Assembly (NCBI RefSeq): GCF_000472925.1
Contig: NZ_AXAS01000001.1
Coordinates: 420,208 to 484,207, forward strand
Length of the DNA stretch: 64,000 bases
Reading direction: 5' to 3'
From: Bradyrhizobium sp. Ec3.3
Lineage (GTDB): Bacteria > Pseudomonadota > Alphaproteobacteria > Rhizobiales > Xanthobacteraceae
Both the position numbers and the translations under genes were made by a program. The first letter of the stretch is position 1; each line of letters opens with the position of its first letter. The notes beneath the pieces were generated by a model, which was given only the letters and a program-made list of their open reading frames with translations, was not told where the DNA came from and made no database searches. This document shows positions 44,389-53,059 of the stretch, one piece after another.

Positions 44389-45822
44389 CTACTGCACGAG
44401 GCTGGCCGTGGCGGACACGACATTGAGGAACAGCTTCGTCAGCGCATCCGGAATCTTGTCGCTGCTGTCAACATCCGCGAACAGACCGGGCGATGCGCAG
44501 GATTTCAGCCGTTGTGCGATCGTGCCCGTCGACGAGGATGGGTTGTTGAACTGTGAAATCCTGGTGTTGTACCAGCCATCCGTCGTCAGCTGCAAATACT
44601 CGGTGTAGAGGACCGCGATGCGAATGCCGCGGTTCTTAATGGTCGTGCATATCGTTGCATCGAGTGGCTGCTGGCATCGCCAGTACGAAGTTTTGTTCAC
44701 GGTGACCTTCGGAAGCGGATAGGTGGCGTTCGCGTCGCAGCTCGTGCTGGTCGTGACGAGCTTGTCGTCGACCCCGTCCGTGATGAGGAAGACCACCTCC
44801 TGCGGGGTGTCATTCGATTGATTAGTGCCACCGCCGGGGTTGGGCATGATGGAACTGGCGTCCTTTCCGAGCGTCGTGAGCGCGCCCGAGATGTCCGTTC
44901 CGTAGTCGGTGTTGCAGCTCGTGGTGGTGACGCAGTTCTGGTGATCAACCGTCATGAGCTGAATATTGGAAATCTGACCGGCGGCGGTGGTCGGGGTGGT
45001 GAGCTTTTGGATCTCATTGAGGCCGGTGTCGAAGGTGTAGAGGGCCGCCTGGTAGGTCGTGTTGTTGAGCGCCGCCATGCACTGCATGACGCCGCCTGAA
45101 ACACCCGCCTGCGGGCACGTCCATGGCCCAGCCAGCAATTGCGTGACCGCAGCCTTCACGAAATCGATACGCAACGTAATGTTGTTCGTACGCGCGATGC
45201 TCAGGTTGTCTACAGTTGATGCGGTCGCACCGCTGTCTTTGCTGGGATTTGTTTCATGGCAGGCGAATGCGCAGCTCTTTGAGGCTGAAGGCTGGCTACT
45301 TGTGGCGGCGATCATGGCGGTAATGGCGCTGCTGGTCGCTGCAATCGCCATGGACGGCGAGTCGTCCAGCAGCAGATAGAAATTCATGTTGGGCGCGCTC
45401 GAGGCCCGCGCTGTCGACGAGCCGTTGACTGGCCACGTCTGGCTGCCGAGAAAGAGCGGAAAATTATTGATGGACTGCGCGCTGTATGTAACCTTGATGG
45501 TCCGCTGCAGCCCGGAATCGGTGACTGTGACCGTCGGGACCGGCGTTGACGACAGACCGGCAAGACTAGCCTTCGCCGCAAACACGGCCTTCGCGGTCGC
45601 CTCGACCACGGTGGAGTCGGTCTGCGTCAGCATCGCCGGCCTCACGGCCGCGATTGCAGCTGCGTCCGCGGCTGCATCAAGCTGCTCGCGCTTGCGCAAG
45701 GCTTGCGTGTAGTCGAGCGCCATGCCCAACAGATAGATCGTCGGGATCATCACGAGCGCGAAGATGACGGCAACGTTGGCCTTACGATCTCTCGCGAAAC
45801 GAAGCACTGAGCGGCGGAGCAT
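44389..45822 (-). CDS. TadG-like protein with von Willebrand factor A domain
   Basis: A 477-residue protein. The N-terminal membrane segment (NVAVIFALVMIPTIYLLGMA) and the AAADAAAIAAV stretch are typical of TadG. A vWA domain begins at about 147, with MIDAS motif DDSPS (153-157) and a later FLITDGVDD. TadG helps assemble or anchor Flp pili or a surface complex. First of three genes; no other tad genes (ATPase, secretin) are in this window. Confidence 0.85.
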   Translation of the reverse strand: MLRRSVLRFARDRKANVAVIFALVMIPTIYLLGMALDYTQALRKREQLDAAADAAAIAAVRPAMLTQTDSTVVEATAKAVFAAKASLAGLSSTPVPTVTVTDSGLQRTIKVTYSAQSINNFPLFLGSQTWPVNGSSTARASSAPNMNFYLLLDDSPSMAIAATSSAITAMIAATSSQPSASKSCAFACHETNPSKDSGATASTVDNLSIARTNNITLRIDFVKAAVTQLLAGPWTCPQAGVSGGVMQCMAALNNTTYQAALYTFDTGLNEIQKLTTPTTAAGQISNIQLMTVDHQNCVTTTSCNTDYGTDISGALTTLGKDASSIMPNPGGGTNQSNDTPQEVVFLITDGVDDKLVTTSTSCDANATYPLPKVTVNKTSYWRCQQPLDATICTTIKNRGIRIAVLYTEYLQLTTDGWYNTRISQFNNPSSSTGTIAQRLKSCASPGLFADVDSSDKIPDALTKLFLNVVSATASLVQ

Positions 45823-46253
45823 GATCTTTACCCTGATTGCCGTCGCTGCGGCGAAAACGCTTTCCTGAAATGTTGCGGTCGCAGGAGCCGTTAGACTTCT
45901 CCATCGATCGCACGCTCGACACGCGGAAATATGGGAACGGCCTCGTTAATCAACGTTTACAGGCAATACATAGACATGGCCTGAAACCGAACCGGATGTG
46001 CCACATTGAGAAGGCATCATTAATGTCGGCTAAACAGGTTCCCAGAAACCTGGCCTCGAAAATCCGCGCCGGCGCAGGAAAGCGCTCTCGCCTGAGCCGC
46101 CTGGAGGCGCGCATCCAACCGGCACAGCCTGCCGGGACGGCGCGGAAAGATGCGACAATTTTGCCAAAGGCCGACGAAATCGGTCGAGGCATTCATATAT
46201 AGGGTGAGTTGCCGGCAGGTCTCCGGCCGAAGCCTTTCCAACCATCTTGCACA
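45823..46253. other. Intergenic region, no firm gene
   Basis: Contains the likely promoters of the divergent TadG-like and CorC-like genes. A 59-codon frame starting at ATG 46024 has AAGG 9 nt upstream (begins MSAKQVPRNLASKIRAGAGK), but its composition looks non-coding and no family is recognisable. Confidence 0.35.
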
Positions 46254-47552
46254 ATGCTCTCGCTCGAACTCCTCATCGTCGTCCTGCTGATTGTCATTAA
46301 CGGCCTGTTGTCCATGTCGGAGCTGGCGGTCGTCTCCTCGCGGCCGGCCCGGCTCTCGATGCTGGCGGCCAAGGGGGTGCGCGGCGCCGAGCGCGCGCTG
46401 GCGCTGGCGTCCGATCCCGGAAAGTTTCTCTCGACGGTGCAGATCGGCATCACGCTGGTCGGCGTGCTCTCCGGCGCGTTCTCGGGCGCAACGCTCGGGC
46501 AGCGGCTGTCGCAATGGCTGGTCGAGCTCGGCTTGTCGGCGGGCATCGCCGACATCGTCGGCGTCGGCATCGTCGTAACCCTCATCACCTATACGACGCT
46601 GATCGTCGGCGAGCTGGTGCCCAAGCAGGTGGCGCTGCGCGATCCTGAAAGCATCGCGGTCAAGGTCGCGCCGGTGATGGACTGGCTCGCGAGGATCTCG
46701 CTTCCGCTGGTGGTGCTGCTGGATCTCTCCGGCAAGCTGATCCTGACGCTGCTCGGCCGCGGCGGCAAGGCGGAGGAGACGGTCTCGGAGGACGAGATCC
46801 ATCACCTCGTCAGCGAGGCCGAGAGCGCCGGCGTGCTGGAGCCGGGTGAGAGGGAGATGATCGCCGGCGTGATGCGGCTCGGCGACCGTCCGGTCGGCGC
46901 CGTCATGACGCCGCGGACCGATGTCGACGAGATCGACCTCAACGACGCGCCGGAGACGATCCGCGAGATCATGTCGAAAAGCCCCCATTCGCGCTTTCCC
47001 GTGTCCGACGGCGACCGCGACAAGCCGATCGGCGTGCTCCAGGCCAAGGATCTGCTCGTCGCATACATGAACGCGCGCACGCCCGATCTGCGCGCGCTCG
47101 TGCGCGACGCGCCGGTGATTCCGGCCTCCGCCGATGCGCGCGACGTGCTGGCGATCCTGAAGGCGGCGCCGGTGCATATTGGCCTCATCTACGACGAATA
47201 CGGCGCCTTCGAAGGCGTGGTCACCGCGGCCGATATTCTGGAATCCATCGTCGGCGCGTTCCATTCCGAGGAAGGCCCGCCGGAGCCGGCCTACGTCACG
47301 CGCGCCGACGGCTCGCTGCTGGTCTCGGGCTGGATGCCGGTCGATGAATTCGGCGAGCTGCTCGGCTTCGAGCTGCCGCCGCATCCCCGCTACAACACCG
47401 TGGCCGGCCTCGTGCTGCAACACTTCAACGTGCTACCGAACGTCGGCGACGCGTTCGACCTCGGCAGCTGGCATCTCGAAGTCGTCGATCTCGACGGCCG
47501 GAGGATCGACAAGATCCTTGCGAGCCGGAAAAGTGAGCAGGCGGCGGCGTGA
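46254..47552 (+). CDS. HlyC/CorC-type membrane protein with CBS domains
   Basis: A 432-residue protein: DUF21 membrane domain (about 1-190, starting LELLIVVLLIVINGLLSMSE), a CBS pair (about 205-325; VGAVMTPRTDVDEIDLND and HIGLIYDEYGAFEGVVTAAD) and a CorC_HlyC domain (about 345-425). The family is linked to magnesium/cobalt efflux or membrane stress. It is a single gene with no co-oriented neighbours. Confidence 0.88.
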   Translation: MLSLELLIVVLLIVINGLLSMSELAVVSSRPARLSMLAAKGVRGAERALALASDPGKFLSTVQIGITLVGVLSGAFSGATLGQRLSQWLVELGLSAGIADIVGVGIVVTLITYTTLIVGELVPKQVALRDPESIAVKVAPVMDWLARISLPLVVLLDLSGKLILTLLGRGGKAEETVSEDEIHHLVSEAESAGVLEPGEREMIAGVMRLGDRPVGAVMTPRTDVDEIDLNDAPETIREIMSKSPHSRFPVSDGDRDKPIGVLQAKDLLVAYMNARTPDLRALVRDAPVIPASADARDVLAILKAAPVHIGLIYDEYGAFEGVVTAADILESIVGAFHSEEGPPEPAYVTRADGSLLVSGWMPVDEFGELLGFELPPHPRYNTVAGLVLQHFNVLPNVGDAFDLGSWHLEVVDLDGRRIDKILASRKSEQAAA

Positions 47553-47642
47553 GCTACCTCTTCACTCGTCGTCCGAGGGCGTACGCAGCGCGAGCCCGGG
47601 ACGACGGTTGAGTTTGGGGCGCTACCGCGCGTCACTCGAGAT
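47553..47642. repeat. Fragment of a palindromic repeat
   Basis: TCGTCGTCC...GGGACGACGG resembles the ends of the intergenic palindrome family (compare 61519-61645), but the inner part is degenerate. Confidence 0.35.
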
Positions 47643-47930
47643 TCACTTCTCGCGCTTTTGAGAATCGTCGGTAGTTCTCTGCCTGTCGTCGGCGCGGTTG
47701 CTCGCATCGGGCGTTCGATCCTGCTTGCCGCTGCTATCGAACGCGCCGCCACGGCCCACGGTATCCGACGCCCCCTGTTCCTTCCGCGGCTCGCGGCCGT
47801 AGCGTGGAGTGCCGTCCGCCGTCGTGCCGACGACGGCGTGCGACGGACTTGCGGGATATCCTCCGCCTTGCGCCATGGCCGTGGGCGATAGTGCAAGCCA
47901 GAGTAAAGCGGCCATGCTCGCTGTCCTCAT
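47643..47930 (-). CDS. Small exported low-complexity protein
   Basis: A 95-residue protein with a signal peptide (about 1-21) and a hydrophilic, Arg/Asp/Ser-rich mature part (TVGRGGAFDSSGKQDRTPDA). Lacks Cys and any recognisable fold. ATG 47930 starts the signal peptide. Confidence is limited because the mature part is low-complexity. Confidence 0.5.
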   Translation of the reverse strand: MRTASMAALLWLALSPTAMAQGGGYPASPSHAVVGTTADGTPRYGREPRKEQGASDTVGRGGAFDSSGKQDRTPDASNRADDRQRTTDDSQKREK

Positions 47931-48009
47931 GATCGCCTCTCGGCTCAACGCGCGCGTTGCAGGACAATGCAGATCGAGTGTTGAGGGTTTCAACGCGCGA
48001 GGCCGCGGC

Positions 48010-48249
48010 TCAGCCGAATTTCACGCCGATGCGCTTTTCCTTGCGCCACACCGCGGTGCAGGACAGATGCCTTCCATCAGCCTGGACGAAAAGCGTGAAA
48101 TGCTCGGGGATGCCGACCGGGCTGGTGACGTCGAGCGCGGCGCCTGTGTCCGAGAAGTTGCGGACGGCGCAGTCGATCGCGCCGCCGCCGAACTCGATGG
48201 TTCCGGCCTTGAGCACGCGGTGCCGTGACTGGATTCGCCGTTCGTCCAT
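48010..48249 (-). CDS. PilZ-domain protein
   Basis: A 79-residue protein with a PilZ domain: RRIQSRHRVLKAGTIEFGG (the RxxxR c-di-GMP motif), then DCAVRNFSDTGAALDV (the D/NxSxxG motif) and AVWRKEKRIGVKFG. Both binding motifs look intact. It starts 16 bp after the glutamate-synthase-like gene and probably shares its transcript. It may respond to c-di-GMP. Confidence 0.8.
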   Translation of the reverse strand: MDERRIQSRHRVLKAGTIEFGGGAIDCAVRNFSDTGAALDVTSPVGIPEHFTLFVQADGRHLSCTAVWRKEKRIGVKFG

Positions 48250-48265
48250 GGATCGGGCCGGGCCC

Positions 48266-49948
48266 TCACAGAACCGGCTGGAACGTATCCGCCCGCGCCA
48301 TCCGCCAGGCATCGCGGAAGCGCGGGTCTTCGGTGCCTTCGAGCAGCTCCCCAGACCGCAGGGCCGGATAGAGCTGCGCGAACGACTTCACCTCGGTGGT
48401 CGAGGTGCGCTGGGCGAAGTGGATCGGGCGCAGCTCCTGCGGATGCTCGAGGCCGGCCGCGGCGATCAGCTCGGAGAGCGAGTGCAACGTCGCATGGTGA
48501 TAGTTGTGCACGCGGTCGATCTTGAGTGGCACGTAAAGCGCGCGGGCGCGCGTCGGGTCCTGCGTGGCGACACCGGTCGGGCAGCGGTCTGTATGACAGC
48601 TCAAGGATTGGATGCAGCCGAGCGAGAACATGAAGCCGCGCGCCGAATTGCACCAGTCGGCGCCGATCGCCATGGCGCGCGCCATGTCGAAGGCGGTCGC
48701 GACCTTGCCCGACGCGCCGATCTTGATGCGGTCGCGCGCGTTGATGCCGACCAGCGCATTGTGCACGAAGTTGACGCCCTCACGCATCGGCATGCCCAGA
48801 TGATCCATGAACTCGAGCGGCGCAGCACCGGTACCGCCTTCATTGCCGTCGACGACGATGAAGTCCGGGTAGATGCCGGTCTCCAGCATGGCCTTGCAGA
48901 TCGCCAGGAACTCCCAGGTATGGCCGATGCACAGCTTGAAGCCGGCCGGCTTGCCGCCGGAGAGTTTTCGCATCTCGGCGATGAACTGCATCATCCCGAT
49001 CGGGGTGGAGAAGGCGCGATGCGAGGCCGGCGAGATGCAGTCCTCACCCATCTTGACGCCGCGGATCTTTGAAATCTCTTCAGAGACCTTGGCCGCCGGC
49101 AGCACGCCGCCATGGCCGGGCTTGGCCCCCTGGCTGATCTTGAGCTCGACCATCTTGATCTGGTCTTCGGTTGCAACTTTGGCGAAGGCGTCCGGATCGA
49201 AGGTGCCATCGAGATGCCGGCAGCCGAAATAGCCCGAGCCGATCTCCCAGATGATGTCGCCGCCCATCTCGCGGTGATAGGGGCTGACGCCACCCTCGCC
49301 GGTGTCGTGGGCGAAGCCGCCTCTCTTCGCGCCGGCATTCAGCGCGCGCACGGCGTTGGGGCTGAGCGCGCCAAAGCTCATGGCCGAGACGTTGAACACC
49401 GATGCGGAATAGGGCTTCGTGCAGTCCGGCCCGCCGATGGTGATACGGAATTTCTCATCGGACCGCGTCTTCGGCGAGACCGAGTGATGCATCCATTCAT
49501 AGCCCTCGCGATAGACGTCCTCCTGTGTGCCGAAGGGCCGCTTGTCGAGCTGCATCTTGGCGCGCTGGTAGACCACCGCGCGGGTGTCGCGCGAGAACGG
49601 CATCCCGTCCTTCTCGCTCTCGAAGAAATACTGCCGCATCTCCGGGCGGATTTCCTCGAGCAGGAAGCGCATATGCGCCGAGATCGGGTAGTTGCGCAGG
49701 ACCGCGTGGCCCTTTTGCAGGAGATCGCGGACGCCGAGCAGCGTGAGCCCGCCGAAGATCACGATGGGAATGATCAGGATGTCGAAAATCTTGCGGTCGG
49801 CGATGCCGAAGCCGATCAGGAGGGCGGTAACGACCGCGCAGATCGTCAGCACGATGAAACGCGGCGAGAACGGGAGCAGCAGGGTCTCCATGACGCCCTG
49901 TTCGAGAGGTCCCCTGGGCTGGTTGTGCGCTTTATTGACGTTGGACAC
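48266..49948 (-). CDS. FMN-binding glutamate synthase family protein
   Basis: About 560 residues from GTG 49948 (GAGAGG 8 nt upstream). An N-terminal pair of membrane helices (about 30-75) is unusual for glutamate synthases. The glutamate-synthase core follows (about 135-520): SAMSFGALSPNAVRALNAGA, GEGGVSPYHREMGGDIIWEI, FIVVDGNEGGTGAAP and KVATAFDMARAMAIGADWC. Cys-rich SLSCHTDRCPTGVATQDP near the C-terminus may hold an iron-sulfur cluster. No glutaminase domain. Single-chain relatives may be membrane-bound oxidoreductases. Confidence 0.85.
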   Translation of the reverse strand: MSNVNKAHNQPRGPLEQGVMETLLLPFSPRFIVLTICAVVTALLIGFGIADRKIFDILIIPIVIFGGLTLLGVRDLLQKGHAVLRNYPISAHMRFLLEEIRPEMRQYFFESEKDGMPFSRDTRAVVYQRAKMQLDKRPFGTQEDVYREGYEWMHHSVSPKTRSDEKFRITIGGPDCTKPYSASVFNVSAMSFGALSPNAVRALNAGAKRGGFAHDTGEGGVSPYHREMGGDIIWEIGSGYFGCRHLDGTFDPDAFAKVATEDQIKMVELKISQGAKPGHGGVLPAAKVSEEISKIRGVKMGEDCISPASHRAFSTPIGMMQFIAEMRKLSGGKPAGFKLCIGHTWEFLAICKAMLETGIYPDFIVVDGNEGGTGAAPLEFMDHLGMPMREGVNFVHNALVGINARDRIKIGASGKVATAFDMARAMAIGADWCNSARGFMFSLGCIQSLSCHTDRCPTGVATQDPTRARALYVPLKIDRVHNYHHATLHSLSELIAAAGLEHPQELRPIHFAQRTSTTEVKSFAQLYPALRSGELLEGTEDPRFRDAWRMARADTFQPVL

Positions 49949-50297
49949 GATCACATCCTCTCGTCGGGCTGACGGGCTACTATACGGCTGCGCCTTCATA
50001 CGGATATGACGCGGCTTCCGGTTTCAGGCTACCGAATTCGGCCAGCGCAAATCAATCCGCCGGGCGGGCGGGCTGCTGCAGTGCAATAGACTGGATTGGA
50101 ATGAGGCACGGACGGTGCCCGGATCGGCTCAACGATACGCGAAGACTTGTAGCCACCGTCTCGCGCCACAACTCCAGCCGGGGCTCTCGCGACGAGCGCA
50201 AGCGCTCGCGCGGAGTCCCGGGCTCGCGCCTTTCGCGCCCCCGGGATGACGATGGGAAAGTTTGGCGAGAGTGGGGGCGCCACTCTCCGCGCGGAGA
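49949..50297. other. Intergenic region with repeat remnant
   Basis: No gene identified. Positions about 50217-50256 contain CCCGGGCTCGCGCCTTTCGC and GGGATGACGATGGG, a degenerate copy of the intergenic palindrome family. The rest may include the promoter of the glutamate-synthase-like gene. Confidence 0.4.
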
Positions 50298-51071
50298 TCA
50301 GCGCTCCACGAAGGCCTTTTCGATCACGAAATGGCCGGGCTCGCTGCCGGAGCCCTCAGTGAAGCCGCGGCCTTCGAACATGCCGCGGAGTTCTTCGAGC
50401 ATCGCCGGGCTGCCGCACATCATGATGCGGTCGGTTGCGATGTCGAGCGGAGCCTGGCCGATGTCGTTGAAGAGCTGCGCGGAGTTGATGAGGTCGGTGA
50501 TGCGGCCGCGGTTCTTGAACGGCTCGCGGGTCACGGTCGGATAATAGACCAGCTTCTCGGACAGCATCGGCCCGAACAGTTCGTCATCGCGCAAGGTCGC
50601 GACGAGCTGCTCGCCATAGGCGAGCTCGGAGACCTGGCGACAGCCGTGAACCAGCACGATGGTCTCGAACCGGTCATAGACGTCGGGGTCCTTGATCAGG
50701 CTCGCGAACGGCGCGAGGCCGGTGCCGGTCGACAGCAGGAGAAGCCGCTTGCCGGGAATGAGGTTGTCGGCCACGAGCGTGCCGGTCGCCTTGCGGCCGA
50801 CCAGGATGGTGTCGCCTTCCTTGATCTTCTGGAGGCGCGAGGTGAGCGGGCCGTCCTGGACCTTGATCGAGAAGAACTCGAGCTCTTCCTCGTGATTGGC
50901 GCTCGCCATGCTGTAGGCGCGCAGCAACGGACGGCCGTCCACTTCGAGGCCGATCATCGCGAACTGGCCATTCTGGAACCGGAAGCCGGTGTCGCGGGTC
51001 GCGCGGAAGCTGAACAGGGTATCGGTCCAGTGCTGGACGGAAAGGACCTTCTCTCGATAAAACGCGCTCAT
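50298..51071 (-). CDS. fpr: Ferredoxin-NADP reductase
   Basis: A 257-residue FAD enzyme that transfers electrons between ferredoxin/flavodoxin and NADP(H). The FAD-binding motif RAYSMASAN, the Gly-rich LLLLSTGTGLAPFASLI and the NADP-binding MMCGSPAMLEE are all present; the C-terminus ends FVIEKAFVER. ATG 51071 is the bacterial fpr start (MSAFYREKVLSVQHW). A FixK/FNR-type box lies upstream (51222-51235), with a plausible TATTGA -10 (51199-51194 on the minus strand). Confidence 0.92.
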   Translation of the reverse strand: MSAFYREKVLSVQHWTDTLFSFRATRDTGFRFQNGQFAMIGLEVDGRPLLRAYSMASANHEEELEFFSIKVQDGPLTSRLQKIKEGDTILVGRKATGTLVADNLIPGKRLLLLSTGTGLAPFASLIKDPDVYDRFETIVLVHGCRQVSELAYGEQLVATLRDDELFGPMLSEKLVYYPTVTREPFKNRGRITDLINSAQLFNDIGQAPLDIATDRIMMCGSPAMLEELRGMFEGRGFTEGSGSEPGHFVIEKAFVER

Positions 51072-51410
51072 GTGTTTCGATATTCCGAATCTATGCGGTT
51101 TTGAACAAAAGGGTTGCCCGGCCCCTTCGACGTTGGGGGCGAACACCACTGTCATGGCGGATGATTTCGCGTCGTTGATGTACGCCATTGAGGTCAATAA
51201 TCAACCTCGTTCGTGCAGCAATTGATGCCGATCAAACCGGCCCTTCCCGTTGATTTGTAAGGATAATTAACGATTTTCTCTTTTCGGGCCGCATTGCAGC
51301 AATTTCTTTGCCTAAACGGCGCAGCTGGCAGCACTTAATTTCCATTTCGCTCGCGAGAAATTCATTAAGAATAGCTGTGCTTTTGGCCATGGCAGACCGC
51401 CGATTCCGGC
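51072..51410. other. Divergent regulatory region, fpr/ATP-grasp
   Basis: A 339-bp intergenic region. It contains the FixK-like box at 51222-51235. No gene was seen; two short frames on either strand have no ribosome-binding support. Confidence 0.4.
51194..51235 (-). promoter_or_regulatory. FixK/FNR-type box and -10 upstream of fpr
   Basis: TTGAT-GCCG-ATCAA (51222-51235) is a perfect FixK/FNR half-site pair. On the minus strand TATTGA (51199-51194) lies where the -10 of a class II FNR-type promoter would be (box centre about -41.5 from a start near 51187). The promoter points to fpr; the box could also affect the divergent ATP-grasp gene. Confidence 0.65.
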
Positions 51411-52358
51411 ATGAAGCGATCTTTTGGCGGGACAAGCATGATGCCAAACAATGAACGGATATTCGTCCAGGCGATACGGAGCTATTGCGCGCGGCATGGC
51501 GTCGCCATCGACGTGCGCGCAGACGGCTGGCTGATCGCGATGGACCGGGGCGAGACCCGCCGCTTCGCCTTCGGCTACGACATCGGTCTCAACAGCGCGA
51601 TTGCGCATCGCCTCGCGAACGACAAATCGGCCACATCAGAGGTGCTCGCGCTGGCGGGCGTGCCCTCTATCGCCCATCACCTCTTCCTCAATCCGAAGTT
51701 GGGCGAGCACGTCGCCGGACCGCGGTGGTGGGAGGCAATGCTCCGGCTCTTGATCCAGAATCCGCAAGGGCTCGTGGTGAAGCCAAACGAGGGTACGGCC
51801 GGCCGGTCAGTCGTCAAGGTGACAGGCAGCGCCGAGCTCGAACGCGCCGTGAGCGAGGTCTTTGCGATGAGCCTGGGCCTCGTGATCGCGCCCTATGTCG
51901 ATATCGAGGACGAGGTCCGGGTCATTCTCCTCGATGAGACGCCGATGGCGGTCTATGGCAAGGAGCGGCCGTCGGTCACCGGCGACGGCGTGCAGACGCT
52001 GCGCGAACTGGCGCGCGCGGTGCCCAAGGTGAAGCTGGATGATCTCGACGCGCACGCGCTCGACGCCGTCGTTCCAAAGGGCGAGCGGCGCGTCCTCACC
52101 TGGCGCCACAATCTCGATGCCGGCGCGAAGCCCGTTCTCATTGAGGGCGGCGAGACGCGCGCGGCCTGCGCAAAACTCGCGATCGATGCCGCCCGCGCCA
52201 TCGGCATCACCTTCGCATCCATCGACCTCGTCCGTGTCGATGGCGTGTGGAAAGTGCTCGAGATCAACTCCGGCGTGATGATGGAGGCGCTGGGGAAGCT
52301 GTATCCGGAACTCGTTCAGGCAACGTATGACGCGGCGCTGGACCGGGTGTTCGGATAG
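51411..52358 (+). CDS. ATP-grasp family protein
   Basis: A 315-residue protein with an ATP-grasp fold: lysine-containing RLLIQNPQGLVVKPNEGTAG (P-loop-like strand), GLVIAPYVDIEDEVRVILLD, and near the C-terminus TFASIDLVRVDGVWKVLEIN (the metal-binding Glu/Asn). The family includes cyanophycin synthetase, RimK and many peptide/amine ligases; the substrates here are unknown. The N-terminus could also start at ATG 51438 (GGCGGGA upstream). It sits alone between two FixK-like boxes. Confidence 0.75.
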   Translation: MKRSFGGTSMMPNNERIFVQAIRSYCARHGVAIDVRADGWLIAMDRGETRRFAFGYDIGLNSAIAHRLANDKSATSEVLALAGVPSIAHHLFLNPKLGEHVAGPRWWEAMLRLLIQNPQGLVVKPNEGTAGRSVVKVTGSAELERAVSEVFAMSLGLVIAPYVDIEDEVRVILLDETPMAVYGKERPSVTGDGVQTLRELARAVPKVKLDDLDAHALDAVVPKGERRVLTWRHNLDAGAKPVLIEGGETRAACAKLAIDAARAIGITFASIDLVRVDGVWKVLEINSGVMMEALGKLYPELVQATYDAALDRVFG

Positions 52359-52422
52359 CGGGCCATTAGGCGAACGCTGGCCTGCCGTTGAACCGAAGCG
52401 GCGGCTGCAGGCCGGCGCACCG

Positions 52423-52436
52423 TTGATCTACGTCAA
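52423..52436 (+). promoter_or_regulatory. FixK/FNR-type box upstream of small exported gene
   Basis: TTGAT-CTAC-GTCAA (52423-52436) matches the FixK/FNR consensus TTGAN6TCAA. It is about 84 bp upstream of ATG 52520, a suitable position for activation. The -10 region is weak. Confidence 0.6.
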
Positions 52437-52519
52437 GGTCGGCTGATCCCTGGTCCTCACGTTAGGTTCGGCCGCACATGGGCTGCCGTAGTTTCGCACG
52501 CGCGAGGAGGAGGATCACC

Positions 52520-52789
52520 ATGCATCGGAGGAAGCATCTTTCGATCAAGTCCGTCACAGTTACGGGGATCGCTGCCAGCGTCCTGTTAGGATTTGCAGGC
52601 GTCACTCTCAATCCAGCACCAGCCAAAGCGGTCGTGTACTGCCAGTACATTGATTATCCGCCCAGTTGCGTCGCAAGAGCAGGCGTCGTGCTCAGGCCCC
52701 GGCCGGTGGCACGTGCCGCGGTCCGCGCTGGCACGGCCGGTCCAGGCAATTGGAATGGGGGCGTCAATCGCGTCGGGGTTCGGCGGTAA
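52520..52789 (+). CDS. Small exported protein, possibly FixK-controlled
   Basis: An 89-residue protein with a strong ribosome-binding site (AGGAGGAGGA) and a signal peptide (ending PAPAKA). The mature part is short, Cys-containing and Arg-rich (YCQYIDYPPSCVARAGVVL), much like the small protein at 57622. The family is unknown and appears restricted to Bradyrhizobium-type genomes. Confidence 0.72.
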   Translation: MHRRKHLSIKSVTVTGIAASVLLGFAGVTLNPAPAKAVVYCQYIDYPPSCVARAGVVLRPRPVARAAVRAGTAGPGNWNGGVNRVGVRR

Positions 52790-52863
52790 GGGCTTCTTTT
52801 GCGGGTCACGAGCCCTTGGCGGCAGCCGGTGCGCCAGGTTCTTGGTCCGCCACGCGACCGCTG

Positions 52864-53016
52864 CACCCTCTCCCCTTGTGGGAGAGGGTGGCTCGCCGCG
52901 CAAGCGGCGAGACGGGTGAGGGGTCTCTCTCCGCGAGTGACCTCGCGAAGTTGAGTATGTGGATGCAACCCCTCATCCGGCGCTTCGCGCCACCTTCTCC
53001 CACATGGGGAGAAGGG
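52864..53016. repeat. Composite palindromic intergenic element
   Basis: The third copy of the 24531/38201-type element: CCCTCTCCC-CTTG-GGAGAGGG, then CTCGCCGC-GCAA-GCGGCGAG, a central GGGTGAGGGGT / ACCCCTCATCC, and CTTCTCCC-ACAT-GGGGAGAAG. Confidence 0.8.
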
Positions 53017-53059
53017 ACAGCAGCGAGCGTGAGGCTCGAGTGCTGCTCAATCGTAGGCG

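Noticed and set aside
46024..46202. 59-codon frame between TadG-like and CorC-like genes
   Set aside because: Weak ribosome-binding site and non-coding composition; could not be supported.
46020..47423. Long frame opposite the CorC-like gene
   Set aside because: Shadow frame; the plus-strand protein has full DUF21/CBS/CorC domains.
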